This document shows, in pieces, positions 34,036 through 40,840 of a stretch of DNA of 64,000 nucleotides. Position 1 is the stretch's first letter. Every line of letters begins with the position of its first letter. Source of the stretch: Bacillota bacterium (GTDB lineage Bacteria > Bacillota > Limnochordia > DTU087); contig JAAZMR010000052.1 of assembly GCA_012798695.1 (NCBI GenBank), positions 1 to 64,000 on the forward strand. Reading direction: 5' to 3'. Under the pieces are notes generated by a model. That model had not been told where the DNA came from. It did not search any database and saw nothing but the letters and a program-made list of their open reading frames with translations. The translations under genes were made by a program, and so were the position numbers.

Positions 34036-34818
34036 CTACTTCACCATACGAAACTGGAGCTGGATAGTACCTAACTGCACTATGTCACCATCAGATAGGA
34101 CGGCGTTTTTGATCAATTCATTATTGACTCTCGTCCCATTGGTGCTTGCATTATCCTCGATCCAATAACGGCCTTGACTCAACCGGATCACGGCATGGCA
34201 GCGGGAAACACCGGGGTCACCCAACTGTATATGTTGTTCGCGACTTCTTCCTATAGAAACAGGCTCATCACTCAATATCCATGTCTGCCCTCGATGGGAA
34301 CCATTCATAGCCAGCAGCTCCGCCCGTGCATCATCTCTAGCTGCCCCCGGCGGCAGTTTATATACCTGTGTGCCATTGGCGCTGTTTTTAGAGCCCCCCA
34401 TGGCATGCCTTTGCCCATTATCCGCAATGTTGGCTTGAATATCGCCTTCCCTTTCCCGAAAAACGGCCTCCACCCGCACGGCCCCCGGTGAAAGGCTGTC
34501 TTCTGCCGCAAACTCAATATGTACCGGAGCCACGAAACTCACCCCACTGCGTCGCGCCCGATCAGCTAGATAGTCACCCATATCGCTGACAATAGTGAGG
34601 CTCAGGGGTTTTAACTTCTCCCAATCCTGGGGACTTACATAGACAGTGAATTCATTGGGAACATATACATTGACGGTCGAGACCCTTCGATCAGCCAGCA
34701 TCGCCTTAGTCAACTGTCGACCGATTTCTACCGGTTGAACCGAACGCTGTACTCCTGGACCAGCCAGGGACCGCAGGAATCTTTCCAGGAAGGCCTCCAA
34801 TCTGCGAAGAAACCCCAT
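34036..34818 (-). CDS. FhaA-like protein with DUF3662 and FHA domains
   Basis: The 260-residue protein has an N-terminal DUF3662/FhaA domain (about 1-120, from LRRLEAFLERFLRS through VYVPNEFTVYVSP) and a C-terminal FHA domain (about 170-255, with VSIGRSREQHIQLGDPGVSRCHAVI and STNGTRVNNELI). In Mycobacterium FhaA binds phosphorylated PknB and regulates cell-wall synthesis. ATG 34818 gives MGFLRRLEAFLER, the family start; a longer in-frame start overlaps rlmN. The next gene is the FhaB-like protein. Confidence 0.91.
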   Translation of the reverse strand: MGFLRRLEAFLERFLRSLAGPGVQRSVQPVEIGRQLTKAMLADRRVSTVNVYVPNEFTVYVSPQDWEKLKPLSLTIVSDMGDYLADRARRSGVSFVAPVHIEFAAEDSLSPGAVRVEAVFREREGDIQANIADNGQRHAMGGSKNSANGTQVYKLPPGAARDDARAELLAMNGSHRGQTWILSDEPVSIGRSREQHIQLGDPGVSRCHAVIRLSQGRYWIEDNASTNGTRVNNELIKNAVLSDGDIVQLGTIQLQFRMVK

Positions 34819-34820
34819 TT

Positions 34821-35870
34821 TCAAGTCTCCTCCCACTGACCTCGAAGTTGCCCACAGGCAGCCTCTATATCCCCACCCCGTTCCTTGCGAATACTCACTT
34901 GCAGACCTCCTCGCCGCAGAAGGGATTGAAACCTCTCTACCTCATCTAGGCGCGGCCTCTTATGCCTTCCCCCGCGGATGGGGTTGACCGGTATCAGATT
35001 GACGTGACACAAAAGGCCCCCCAGGAGCCTAACTAGCTGTGCGGCATCTATCTCGCTGTCATTGAACCCAGCCATTAGCGCATATTCTATAGTTATCCGG
35101 CGATTAGTATCTCTTACATAGTCATGCAGGGCCTGCATTAATGACTCCAGGCCGTAATTTGCATTGATGGGCATGATCCGGGTCCGCTTCTGGTCATCAG
35201 CTGCATGCAGCGAGACAGCCAAGGTGATGCCAAGACCGACCTTCCCCAGGCGCCGAATAACCGGAACCAATCCACAAGTAGATACAGTAATCTGACGTAT
35301 TCCTATGTTGAGGCCCCAAGGAGCATTAATGATCTCAATACTCTTAAGCAGCGCTGCATAATTAGCCAACGGTTCCCCCATTCCCATGAATACAACGTTA
35401 CTAGGTGTATGTCCCATATCTAGGGCCACCTGCAGCACCTGATCAACTATTTCCCCCGCGGTGAGATTGCGAACCATTCCCTGAGCACCAGTAGCACAGA
35501 AGGTGCACCCCATGCTACAGCCCACTTGTGATGAGATACATATTGTGGACCTGTCGGTTTCCGGTATGAACACCGATTCGATCAGTTCCCCGTCATCCAA
35601 CGATAGTAGGTATTTGCGAGTGCCATCACGAGAATGCCGTATAGCTTGTATTGAGCAGGGGTGATGAATGGTCTCTTCGGCCAGCTGATCTCGCAATCGG
35701 ACCGGCAGGTTACTCATCTCGTCCAGACTGGCCACTGGCCTGTACAACCATTGAGCCAGCTGGTCAGCCCGATAGCTAGGTTCACCCCACCGTCTCATCA
35801 GCTCTTCCAATTCCTCAAGCGTCTGTCCTATCAAGGCTTCTTGTCGCGACATTATTGCTGACATCTCCAC
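34821..35870 (-). CDS. rlmN: 23S rRNA (adenine2503-C2)/tRNA methyltransferase RlmN
   Basis: RlmN is a radical SAM enzyme that methylates A2503 of 23S rRNA and A37 of some tRNAs. The 349-residue protein has the CxxxCxxC cluster in GCSMGCTFCATG (about 115-126) and GMGEPLANY. A conserved late cysteine (AACGQLRGQW, near residue 340) is the resolving cysteine. The start may be GTG 35870 (spaced five bases from AGGAG) or ATG 35864. It heads the FHA-phosphatase-SEDS-PBP-kinase-rsgA-rpe operon, as in B. subtilis, where rlmN precedes prpC. Confidence 0.96.
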   Translation of the reverse strand: MEMSAIMSRQEALIGQTLEELEELMRRWGEPSYRADQLAQWLYRPVASLDEMSNLPVRLRDQLAEETIHHPCSIQAIRHSRDGTRKYLLSLDDGELIESVFIPETDRSTICISSQVGCSMGCTFCATGAQGMVRNLTAGEIVDQVLQVALDMGHTPSNVVFMGMGEPLANYAALLKSIEIINAPWGLNIGIRQITVSTCGLVPVIRRLGKVGLGITLAVSLHAADDQKRTRIMPINANYGLESLMQALHDYVRDTNRRITIEYALMAGFNDSEIDAAQLVRLLGGLLCHVNLIPVNPIRGGRHKRPRLDEVERFQSLLRRGGLQVSIRKERGGDIEAACGQLRGQWEET

Positions 35871-35919
35871 TCATGCTCCTATTATGCCAAACAAAGTGGC
35901 AAAGTATGCCAATGCCCCT

Positions 35920-35931
35920 GGTAGCGCTACC
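35920..35931. promoter_or_regulatory. 12-bp palindrome, possible LacI-type operator
   Basis: GGTAGCGCTACC is a perfect palindrome with the central CG pair typical of LacI/GalR-family operators. It lies in the divergent region between rlmN and the small gene at 36012. The regulator is unknown and a chance palindrome cannot be ruled out. Confidence 0.35.
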
Positions 35932-36011
35932 GTTACCTGTCTCTCCATAATTCTCTGCTGCCCTACTTGGGCAGACTATGGTATGAAATATCTTAGGGAG
36001 GTGGAGTACGG

Positions 36012-36278
36012 ATGGCGAGCAAGGGCAAAGTATATTTTCTTACAGCATATATCGAATTCCTCTTAGATACGGGGATCAAGTCGGAAGAGTACTATCTAGG
36101 TGATGCCAGCCGTTTTCTGCGATTTCTCCTCACCCGGGTTGAAGAAGGCGACATTGAGGCTTTTCTGGAGCCTTCCTCACCCAGCTACCAGAAACGACTG
36201 CGCAAGACTTTAAGGAAATTCTACAGTTTTGCGCATGAGGAACTAAAGATCACCAATACAGCCCTAGAACGGGTATGA
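36012..36278 (+). CDS. Small protein resembling an integrase SAM-like core-binding domain
   Basis: The 88-residue helical protein starts at ATG 36012 with a strong GGAGGTGG site. The pattern [16 protein letters not shown]...[15 protein letters not shown]...[19 protein letters not shown] resembles the N-terminal SAM-like DNA-binding domain of tyrosine recombinases (XerC/D type). No catalytic domain follows: the frame ends and a tRNA-Pro gene begins 70 bases on. It may be a stand-alone DNA-binding protein or the leftover start of an integrase next to a tRNA attachment site. The good ribosome site and intact frame favour a working small gene. Confidence 0.6.
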   Translation: MASKGKVYFLTAYIEFLLDTGIKSEEYYLGDASRFLRFLLTRVEEGDIEAFLEPSSPSYQKRLRKTLRKFYSFAHEELKITNTALERV

Positions 36279-36294
36279 AGGTGGCGCAAAAGGT

Positions 36295-36324
36295 TTGACA
36301 AGACAAAGGGCCTCGGGTTATAAT
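36295..36324 (+). promoter_or_regulatory. Promoter of tRNA-Pro
   Basis: TTGACA (36295-36300) and TATAAT (36319-36324) are both perfect, 18 bases apart, 24 bases before the tRNA. It fits a strong constitutive tRNA promoter. Confidence 0.85.
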
Positions 36325-36347
36325 AAACGTTGTTAAGACTCGTACCC

Positions 36348-36424
<77 letters not shown>

Positions 36425-36426
36425 AC

Positions 36427-36467
36427 AAACCCGCTGCAGAGACAACAGATACTGCCGCGGGTTTTTG
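36427..36467 (+). terminator. Terminator after tRNA-Pro
   Basis: AAACCCGC and GCGGGTTT pair, extended by GCAG/CTGC inside after a T-C mismatch, and a run of five T ends the structure. It follows the tRNA CCA end directly. Confidence 0.85.
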
Positions 36468-36529
36468 ATATCTCTTTTCTTTTCGCTTGTTGTAAAAGTA
36501 CACAGTTTGGAGTAGGAGAACCTATACCT

Positions 36530-37321
36530 TCAACTGCTCAGGCGAGCCTTATACTTGACCTGGTCGGCCAACTTGGCAATGATCAGTGAATTGGTAGGAA
36601 ACCGACCTTTGCTGGTTCTTCCCGTCAATTCCTCCAAGAAAACGCGGTTGCCATGATCCCAAGCCGTGATCACCGCATTACGGATCGCCGCCTCAACCCC
36701 TCCAGGCGTCGTGTTGTATTTCTCCGCCAGTTGTGGGTAAAGCTCCTTCGTTAGGGAACCACCGAACAATCCCTCTTCCTCCAACACCACCAACACAGCA
36801 TCCCGCAAGTAATTGTAACCCTTGAAGTGGGCAGGAATGCCGATCTTATGCAGCAGCTCGGTCACCATAGCTTCCCGATTGATGGTGGTCCGGCCCGTCA
36901 TCCGCGGCAGCTGGTTGAGTTCACTATCCCTCACCGGGGTATCTTCTTTAGCATCACCGGCAAACTGCCGGATACGATCGGCCAAGACATCTAGATCGAA
37001 AGGTTTCACCACAAAATAATCGGCACCTAGATCCGTGAATCGTCGGATGATGTCTTCCCTGCCAAATGCGGTCAAGACGATAATCTTTGGCCTGTGAGCC
37101 AAACGAAGTTGAGAGAGCCGCTCCATTACACCCAGCCCATCAAGATGCGGCATAGTTATATCCAGGAGCACTACATCTGGTTCTCGCTCTTCAATCAAGG
37201 CCAAGGTCTCCTCACCATCATGAGCAACACCCACCACCTGCATAGCTTCTTGGCGTTCCAGGAAAGCTTCCAGAGTCTCACAAAGCCCTACATTATTGTC
37301 CGCTATGAGAATTTTGAGCAT
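36530..37321 (-). CDS. spo0A: Sporulation master regulator Spo0A
   Basis: Spo0A is the response regulator that starts sporulation. The 263-residue protein has an N-terminal receiver (phospho-Asp54 in VVLLDITMP, acidic pocket ADNN at 7-10 where the second Asp is Asn, and the switch Lys in VVKPFD). Its C-terminal Spo0A domain (about 150-255) has the recognition helix stretch YNTTPGGVEAAIRNAVITAWDHGN. The start ATG 37321 has a GGGAGG site at eight bases. Here it stands alone; the usual upstream neighbour spoIVB is not present. A sigma-H-like promoter and a 0A-box-like site lie upstream. Confidence 0.97.
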   Translation of the reverse strand: MLKILIADNNVGLCETLEAFLERQEAMQVVGVAHDGEETLALIEEREPDVVLLDITMPHLDGLGVMERLSQLRLAHRPKIIVLTAFGREDIIRRFTDLGADYFVVKPFDLDVLADRIRQFAGDAKEDTPVRDSELNQLPRMTGRTTINREAMVTELLHKIGIPAHFKGYNYLRDAVLVVLEEEGLFGGSLTKELYPQLAEKYNTTPGGVEAAIRNAVITAWDHGNRVFLEELTGRTSKGRFPTNSLIIAKLADQVKYKARLSS

Positions 37322-37390
37322 TACTTCTGCCTCCCAGTGCACAATTTGCCCAAAATGCAGGCATTACTTCATTATGAAGCACTCGGTAAG

Positions 37391-37419
37391 TTTTTCGACA
37401 TCTGTCATAATATTCCTGC
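37391..37419 (-). promoter_or_regulatory. Sigma-H-like spo0A promoter with overlapping 0A box
   Basis: On the minus strand GCAGGAATA (37419-37411) resembles the sigma-H -35 element. GTCGAAAAA (37399-37391) resembles its -10 element (CGAAA against HGAAT), with normal spacing. The -10 region contains TGTCGAA (37400-37394), a full match to the Spo0A box core TGNCGAA. Both sigma-H control and Spo0A feedback of spo0A are known in B. subtilis. Confidence 0.5.
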
Positions 37420-37528
37420 GAGTTTTTTAAGGAAAGGTCTAAAAATTGGGACTTTATATTAGCGTGGTTGAGAAGTACTTGATGCCGAGGTATGTTCTCA
37501 AAGCTACTCGTTCATACTACAAGTAGGA

Positions 37529-37690
37529 CTACTCAGGCCAGGCGGGTGGGATGACCCGGTCGCATCCCGGCGAGGTTACGTAGAACAGGCCGGTCACTTC
37601 GCTCAACCGGCCCGCCACCTGGGTAGCTAGGTGGTTACCACCGGCAGCGGCAGACGCAGCAATTCTGCCGCTGCTCTCACCAGGTCTCGG
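37529..37690. other. GC-rich multi-hairpin element between a zinc peptidase gene and spo0A
   Basis: Four perfect inverted repeats occur within 130 bases: GGGATG/CATCCC (37548-37568), GGCCGGT/ACCGGCC (37588-37612), CCACCT/AGGTGG (37615-37634) and GCAGCGGCAG/CTGCCGCTGC (37644-37674). AGGTGGT can pair instead with ACCACC (37637-37642), so two of the folds exclude each other. The stretch is much richer in GC than its flanks. On the minus strand one frame is open for 63 codons (37720-37529) but has no ATG, GTG or usual start early on. A structured RNA or a palindromic mobile remnant is more likely than a gene. Confidence 0.5.
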
Positions 37691-37727
37691 AGTGTTTTCT
37701 ATCTGTGGAGGTAAACCTAATTATCGG

Positions 37728-38420
37728 CTAATCGTCACGGGCGCCCCTCAGGAGCAGTAGCCTAAACAGCTGAGAAGCGGCCATGGCTGCGGCTGCCACA
37801 TAAGTCAATGCTGCAGCACTGAGTACCCTCTTAGCCTTGGGAACTTCGGTCTGGGTCAAATAACCACCACTATCAAGCATAGCTAGTGCCCGGCGGCTAG
37901 CATTAAACTCCACTGGCAGCGTCACCAGCTGAAAAGCCAATGCCGCAATAAACAACCATATTCCCACGTTCATTATTGTCTGGGACCAAGTAATAAACCC
38001 TATAAAAAATAGCGGAAAAGCCATCCGCGAACCAATGTTAGCTACAGGATATAGATTATTGCGAATACCTAGGGGAATATAAGCTTGCGCGTGCTGAACA
38101 GCATGCCCTGTTTCATGAGCTGCTACGCCCAACGCGGCCACTGATGTGCTCTGGTAAACCTGTGGAGAAAGGCGCATTTTTCTAGTACGAGGATCATAGT
38201 GATCTGATAGTGTACCCGGGATCAACTCCACCGGCACATCGTGCAAACCATTAGCATCAAGCAGTTTCCTTGCTACTTGCGCGCCGGTCATGCCCGCCTG
38301 GGAGTGCTCATACATATATCGCCTAAAAGTAGTCTGGACCTTCCCTTGAGCATAGATGGCCAAGATCAAGGCCGGGATCAGCAGAATGTAGGTCGGATCA
38401 AAATACAGAGGGAAGAACAC
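37728..38420 (-). CDS. Zinc metallopeptidase of the YugP type
   Basis: The 230-residue membrane protein has the zinc protease motif HETGHAVQH (about residue 101) and four to five hydrophobic segments. It matches the putative neutral zinc metallopeptidase family that includes B. subtilis YugP. The third metal ligand is probably the Glu in LPVEFNASRRA, which follows the motif in family members. The start is GTG 38420 with an AAGGTG site. It lies after DUF116, in the clostridial def-fmt-DUF116-peptidase order. The substrate is not known. Confidence 0.88.
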   Translation of the reverse strand: MFFPLYFDPTYILLIPALILAIYAQGKVQTTFRRYMYEHSQAGMTGAQVARKLLDANGLHDVPVELIPGTLSDHYDPRTRKMRLSPQVYQSTSVAALGVAAHETGHAVQHAQAYIPLGIRNNLYPVANIGSRMAFPLFFIGFITWSQTIMNVGIWLFIAALAFQLVTLPVEFNASRRALAMLDSGGYLTQTEVPKAKRVLSAAALTYVAAAAMAASQLFRLLLLRGARDD

Positions 38421-38529
38421 AACAACACCTTCTTTCTTATCCGTTTTTCAGCGAAATAGGCCCCCATTCCTTTTCGCCCTCGTTATCAACTATATACCAA
38501 CTCCCGCCATATTGTCCAGAGGCTGTGCC

Positions 38530-39351
38530 CTACTCAAGCTTTCCAGAGTCTTGCATACTGCCTTGGTCACTCATTGCGTTAACATGCTGTCTGTTATTAC
38601 CGGGAAGCAAGCAAGACCTTAGTGCAGCCTCCACCTTTTCCAAATCCACTTGGGTATTGAAGCAAGGTCCATGGGGCCGTTGATTGGTAATGCCTCGGAC
38701 CGTAATACGCCGACTGTCCTGCAAACCGCTGACCAAGTCTCTTTCACAGGCGATCGCAACCACTACTTGCGGGCGCAAGTCGCGCAGCAATTGCCGGGCC
38801 TTTGTCCCACCGGTAGCAATGGCGGCATGAACCCCATACCGTTCTGCTAGTTCAAGCAATCCTCCTACCGAACAGCGACCACAACGGCGGCATTGCCAGA
38901 TATCACTCGTTACTTTGCGGGGACACTCCGCCTGCTGCAAACATACCGGTGCGAGAATAAGCAGCTCTTCCGGGTTTACCCGCCTCTGTCGCTGCCTGAT
39001 CAACTGATTGTTCACTTCGATAAACGAGGCACGAATCCGATCTTGGTCTATCCCGAGCAGTCCCCCCAAACGCAGTGCTATCGGCAAAAACGCAAAGGCA
39101 GCTCTTTGGCGGGCCTTGCTCAAGACAGAGATATTCTGACCAGTAATCAAAGATACTAGAAGGCTGAAAATGCCGGCGGCGGCATAAATCAAGAAACCGC
39201 TCAAGAGTAAAATGGCCACAAACCACAACCAACGCCCTACCTGAGATTCAGTGCGAAAAAGGTACCAGATGAGTCCCGCTATGGCCGCCATCACCAAGAG
39301 GCTGATTATGATTAAACCCATAAAGACTCGCTTTTTCTCATTACCCTTCAT
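38530..39351 (-). CDS. DUF116 membrane protein
   Basis: The 273-residue protein has two N-terminal membrane segments (about 10-30 and 42-66). A DUF116 domain then has conserved cysteines (CLQQAECPRKV, CRRCGRCSVG, and VAIACERDLVSG), which may bind a metal or iron-sulfur cluster. The function of DUF116 is not known. Its start overlaps the end of fmt by 11 bases, and the zinc peptidase gene follows by 109 bases. The fmt-DUF116-peptidase block is common in clostridia. Confidence 0.85.
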   Translation of the reverse strand: MKGNEKKRVFMGLIIISLLVMAAIAGLIWYLFRTESQVGRWLWFVAILLLSGFLIYAAAGIFSLLVSLITGQNISVLSKARQRAAFAFLPIALRLGGLLGIDQDRIRASFIEVNNQLIRQRQRRVNPEELLILAPVCLQQAECPRKVTSDIWQCRRCGRCSVGGLLELAERYGVHAAIATGGTKARQLLRDLRPQVVVAIACERDLVSGLQDSRRITVRGITNQRPHGPCFNTQVDLEKVEAALRSCLLPGNNRQHVNAMSDQGSMQDSGKLE

Positions 39352-40288
39352 CTGAAGAGCCTCCTACGATTTCTCCAGGCTCTACATGATAGCCATTAGC
39401 GTAGTCTCTACCCCGCATTCGGGGGCGATTGGCGGGCTGCACAACCTCTAGGCAAACACAGCCAGAGCCGGTCGCTACTTCAATACCATCCTCGACGACA
39501 CCCAGGATAGTACCAGGGGCCTCGGAAACTTCCCGTTCTGCACTACTGGCCTTCCATATTTTGAGCAGCTCCCCTCGATGAGATGTGAAAGCTCCCGGCC
39601 AAGGAACAACTCCCCGCACTAGATTTACAATCTCGTCGGTTGAGGCATCCCACGAAACCTGACCACACTCTTTGGTTAGCCTATGCGCATAACTGGCCTG
39701 TGCGTCATCTTGAGGCACGAGTTTGAGGTTTCCCTCGGCCAAGCGGTCCAGAGTTTCCGTTAGCAATTTAGCCCCTAGTTGAGCCAATTTCTCTTCCAGG
39801 GTCTCGGCAGTATCTGCAGCCTCTATGTTCAACTCTCGCTGAAGTAGAATGTCGCCTGTATCCCAACCTTCATCAAGCAACATTGTAGTCACACCGGTTT
39901 TCTGGCAGCCATCGATGATCACTTGCTGTATCGGTGATGCCCCTCGGTACTTAGGTAATAGCGAAGCATGTACATTGATACACCCATGGGGCGGCATGTT
40001 CAGGATTGCAGGAGGAATTAGCTGACCAAAGGCTACCACCACTATCACATCTGGGCTGAATGCTAGCAACCTTTCGACGAAACTCTGCTCAGAGACTCTC
40101 TCGGGCTGGAGGACTGGCAATCCAGCCGCCAGAGCCACCTCTTTAATGGGAGAATACCGCAACTTGTGGCCCCGACCTCGACGTCGATCTGGCTGTGTCA
40201 CCACCGCTTGAATCTGGTAATCTCCGGAAATAAGGGCTTCCAGGCTGGGTACAGAGAACTGCGGAGTGCCCATGAATACTAGTTTCAT
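39341..40288 (-). CDS. fmt: Methionyl-tRNA formyltransferase
   Basis: Fmt formylates initiator Met-tRNA with 10-formyl-THF. The 315-residue protein has MGTPQFSVPSLEALI at the start and NVHASLLPKYRGASPIQ (about 108-124) with the catalytic Asn and His. DEGWDTGDILLQ with the catalytic Asp follows, then a C-terminal OB-like domain from about residue 205. ATG 40288 has a GGAGGTGAT site. It follows def by 23 bases; the two act at opposite ends of protein synthesis and are co-transcribed with priA. Confidence 0.97.
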   Translation of the reverse strand: MKLVFMGTPQFSVPSLEALISGDYQIQAVVTQPDRRRGRGHKLRYSPIKEVALAAGLPVLQPERVSEQSFVERLLAFSPDVIVVVAFGQLIPPAILNMPPHGCINVHASLLPKYRGASPIQQVIIDGCQKTGVTTMLLDEGWDTGDILLQRELNIEAADTAETLEEKLAQLGAKLLTETLDRLAEGNLKLVPQDDAQASYAHRLTKECGQVSWDASTDEIVNLVRGVVPWPGAFTSHRGELLKIWKASSAEREVSEAPGTILGVVEDGIEVATGSGCVCLEVVQPANRPRMRGRDYANGYHVEPGEIVGGSSDEG

Positions 40289-40311
40289 TCAATCACCTCC
40301 CTACCCAAAGC

Positions 40312-40773
40312 CTACTCTTCAGCTTCAGCTTGAATCTCGATCACTCGGTCGATAAAGAGTACTCCCTCCAAATGATCAATCTCATGCTGTAATGCTCGGG
40401 CAAAAAAGCCTTCCGCTCGAATACGGGTATTGCGGCCAGACTCGTTCTGACCGGTGACCAATACCTCTTGGGCTCGCCGCACATAACCGAAAGCACCGGG
40501 AATGCTGAGACAGCCTTCTACATCGATCTCCTCTCCTGAAGCCTCTTCGATTTCAGGATTAATCAAGGCTACCGGGCCTTCGCCCACATCTACAACAATG
40601 ATTCGCTGACTAACACCCACCTGAGGAGCGGCTAAACCCACTCCATCGGCACTATACATGGTCTCTAGCATGTCCTTGATCAACTTCCGTATCCGTTTAG
40701 TGACTTGGGTCACAGGCTCGGCTTGCTGCCGTAAGACCGGGTCTCCCTCTTTGACTATTTCTAGAATTGCCAC
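40312..40773 (-). CDS. def: Peptide deformylase
   Basis: Def removes the formyl group from new proteins. The 153-residue protein has all three family motifs: GVGLAAPQVG (about 44-53), EGCLSIPG (about 89-96) with the metal-binding Cys, and QHEIDHLEG (about 131-139) with both His ligands and the catalytic Glu. It is a type 1B-like short form. The start is GTG 40773. It lies between priA and fmt as in B. subtilis. Confidence 0.97.
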   Translation of the reverse strand: MAILEIVKEGDPVLRQQAEPVTQVTKRIRKLIKDMLETMYSADGVGLAAPQVGVSQRIIVVDVGEGPVALINPEIEEASGEEIDVEGCLSIPGAFGYVRRAQEVLVTGQNESGRNTRIRAEGFFARALQHEIDHLEGVLFIDRVIEIQAEAEE

Positions 40774-40840
40774 GTGTCCCGTCCTCTCTCATAGATTTTT
40801 CATCAATCTCTACTACATATGATGTACCAGCATAACGTGA

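Noticed and set aside
37529-37720. Minus-strand 63-codon frame with a protein-like end, next to spo0A
   Set aside because: It has no ATG, GTG or TTG near its start and no ribosome site. The strong hairpins explain the sequence better, so it is listed only as a structured element.
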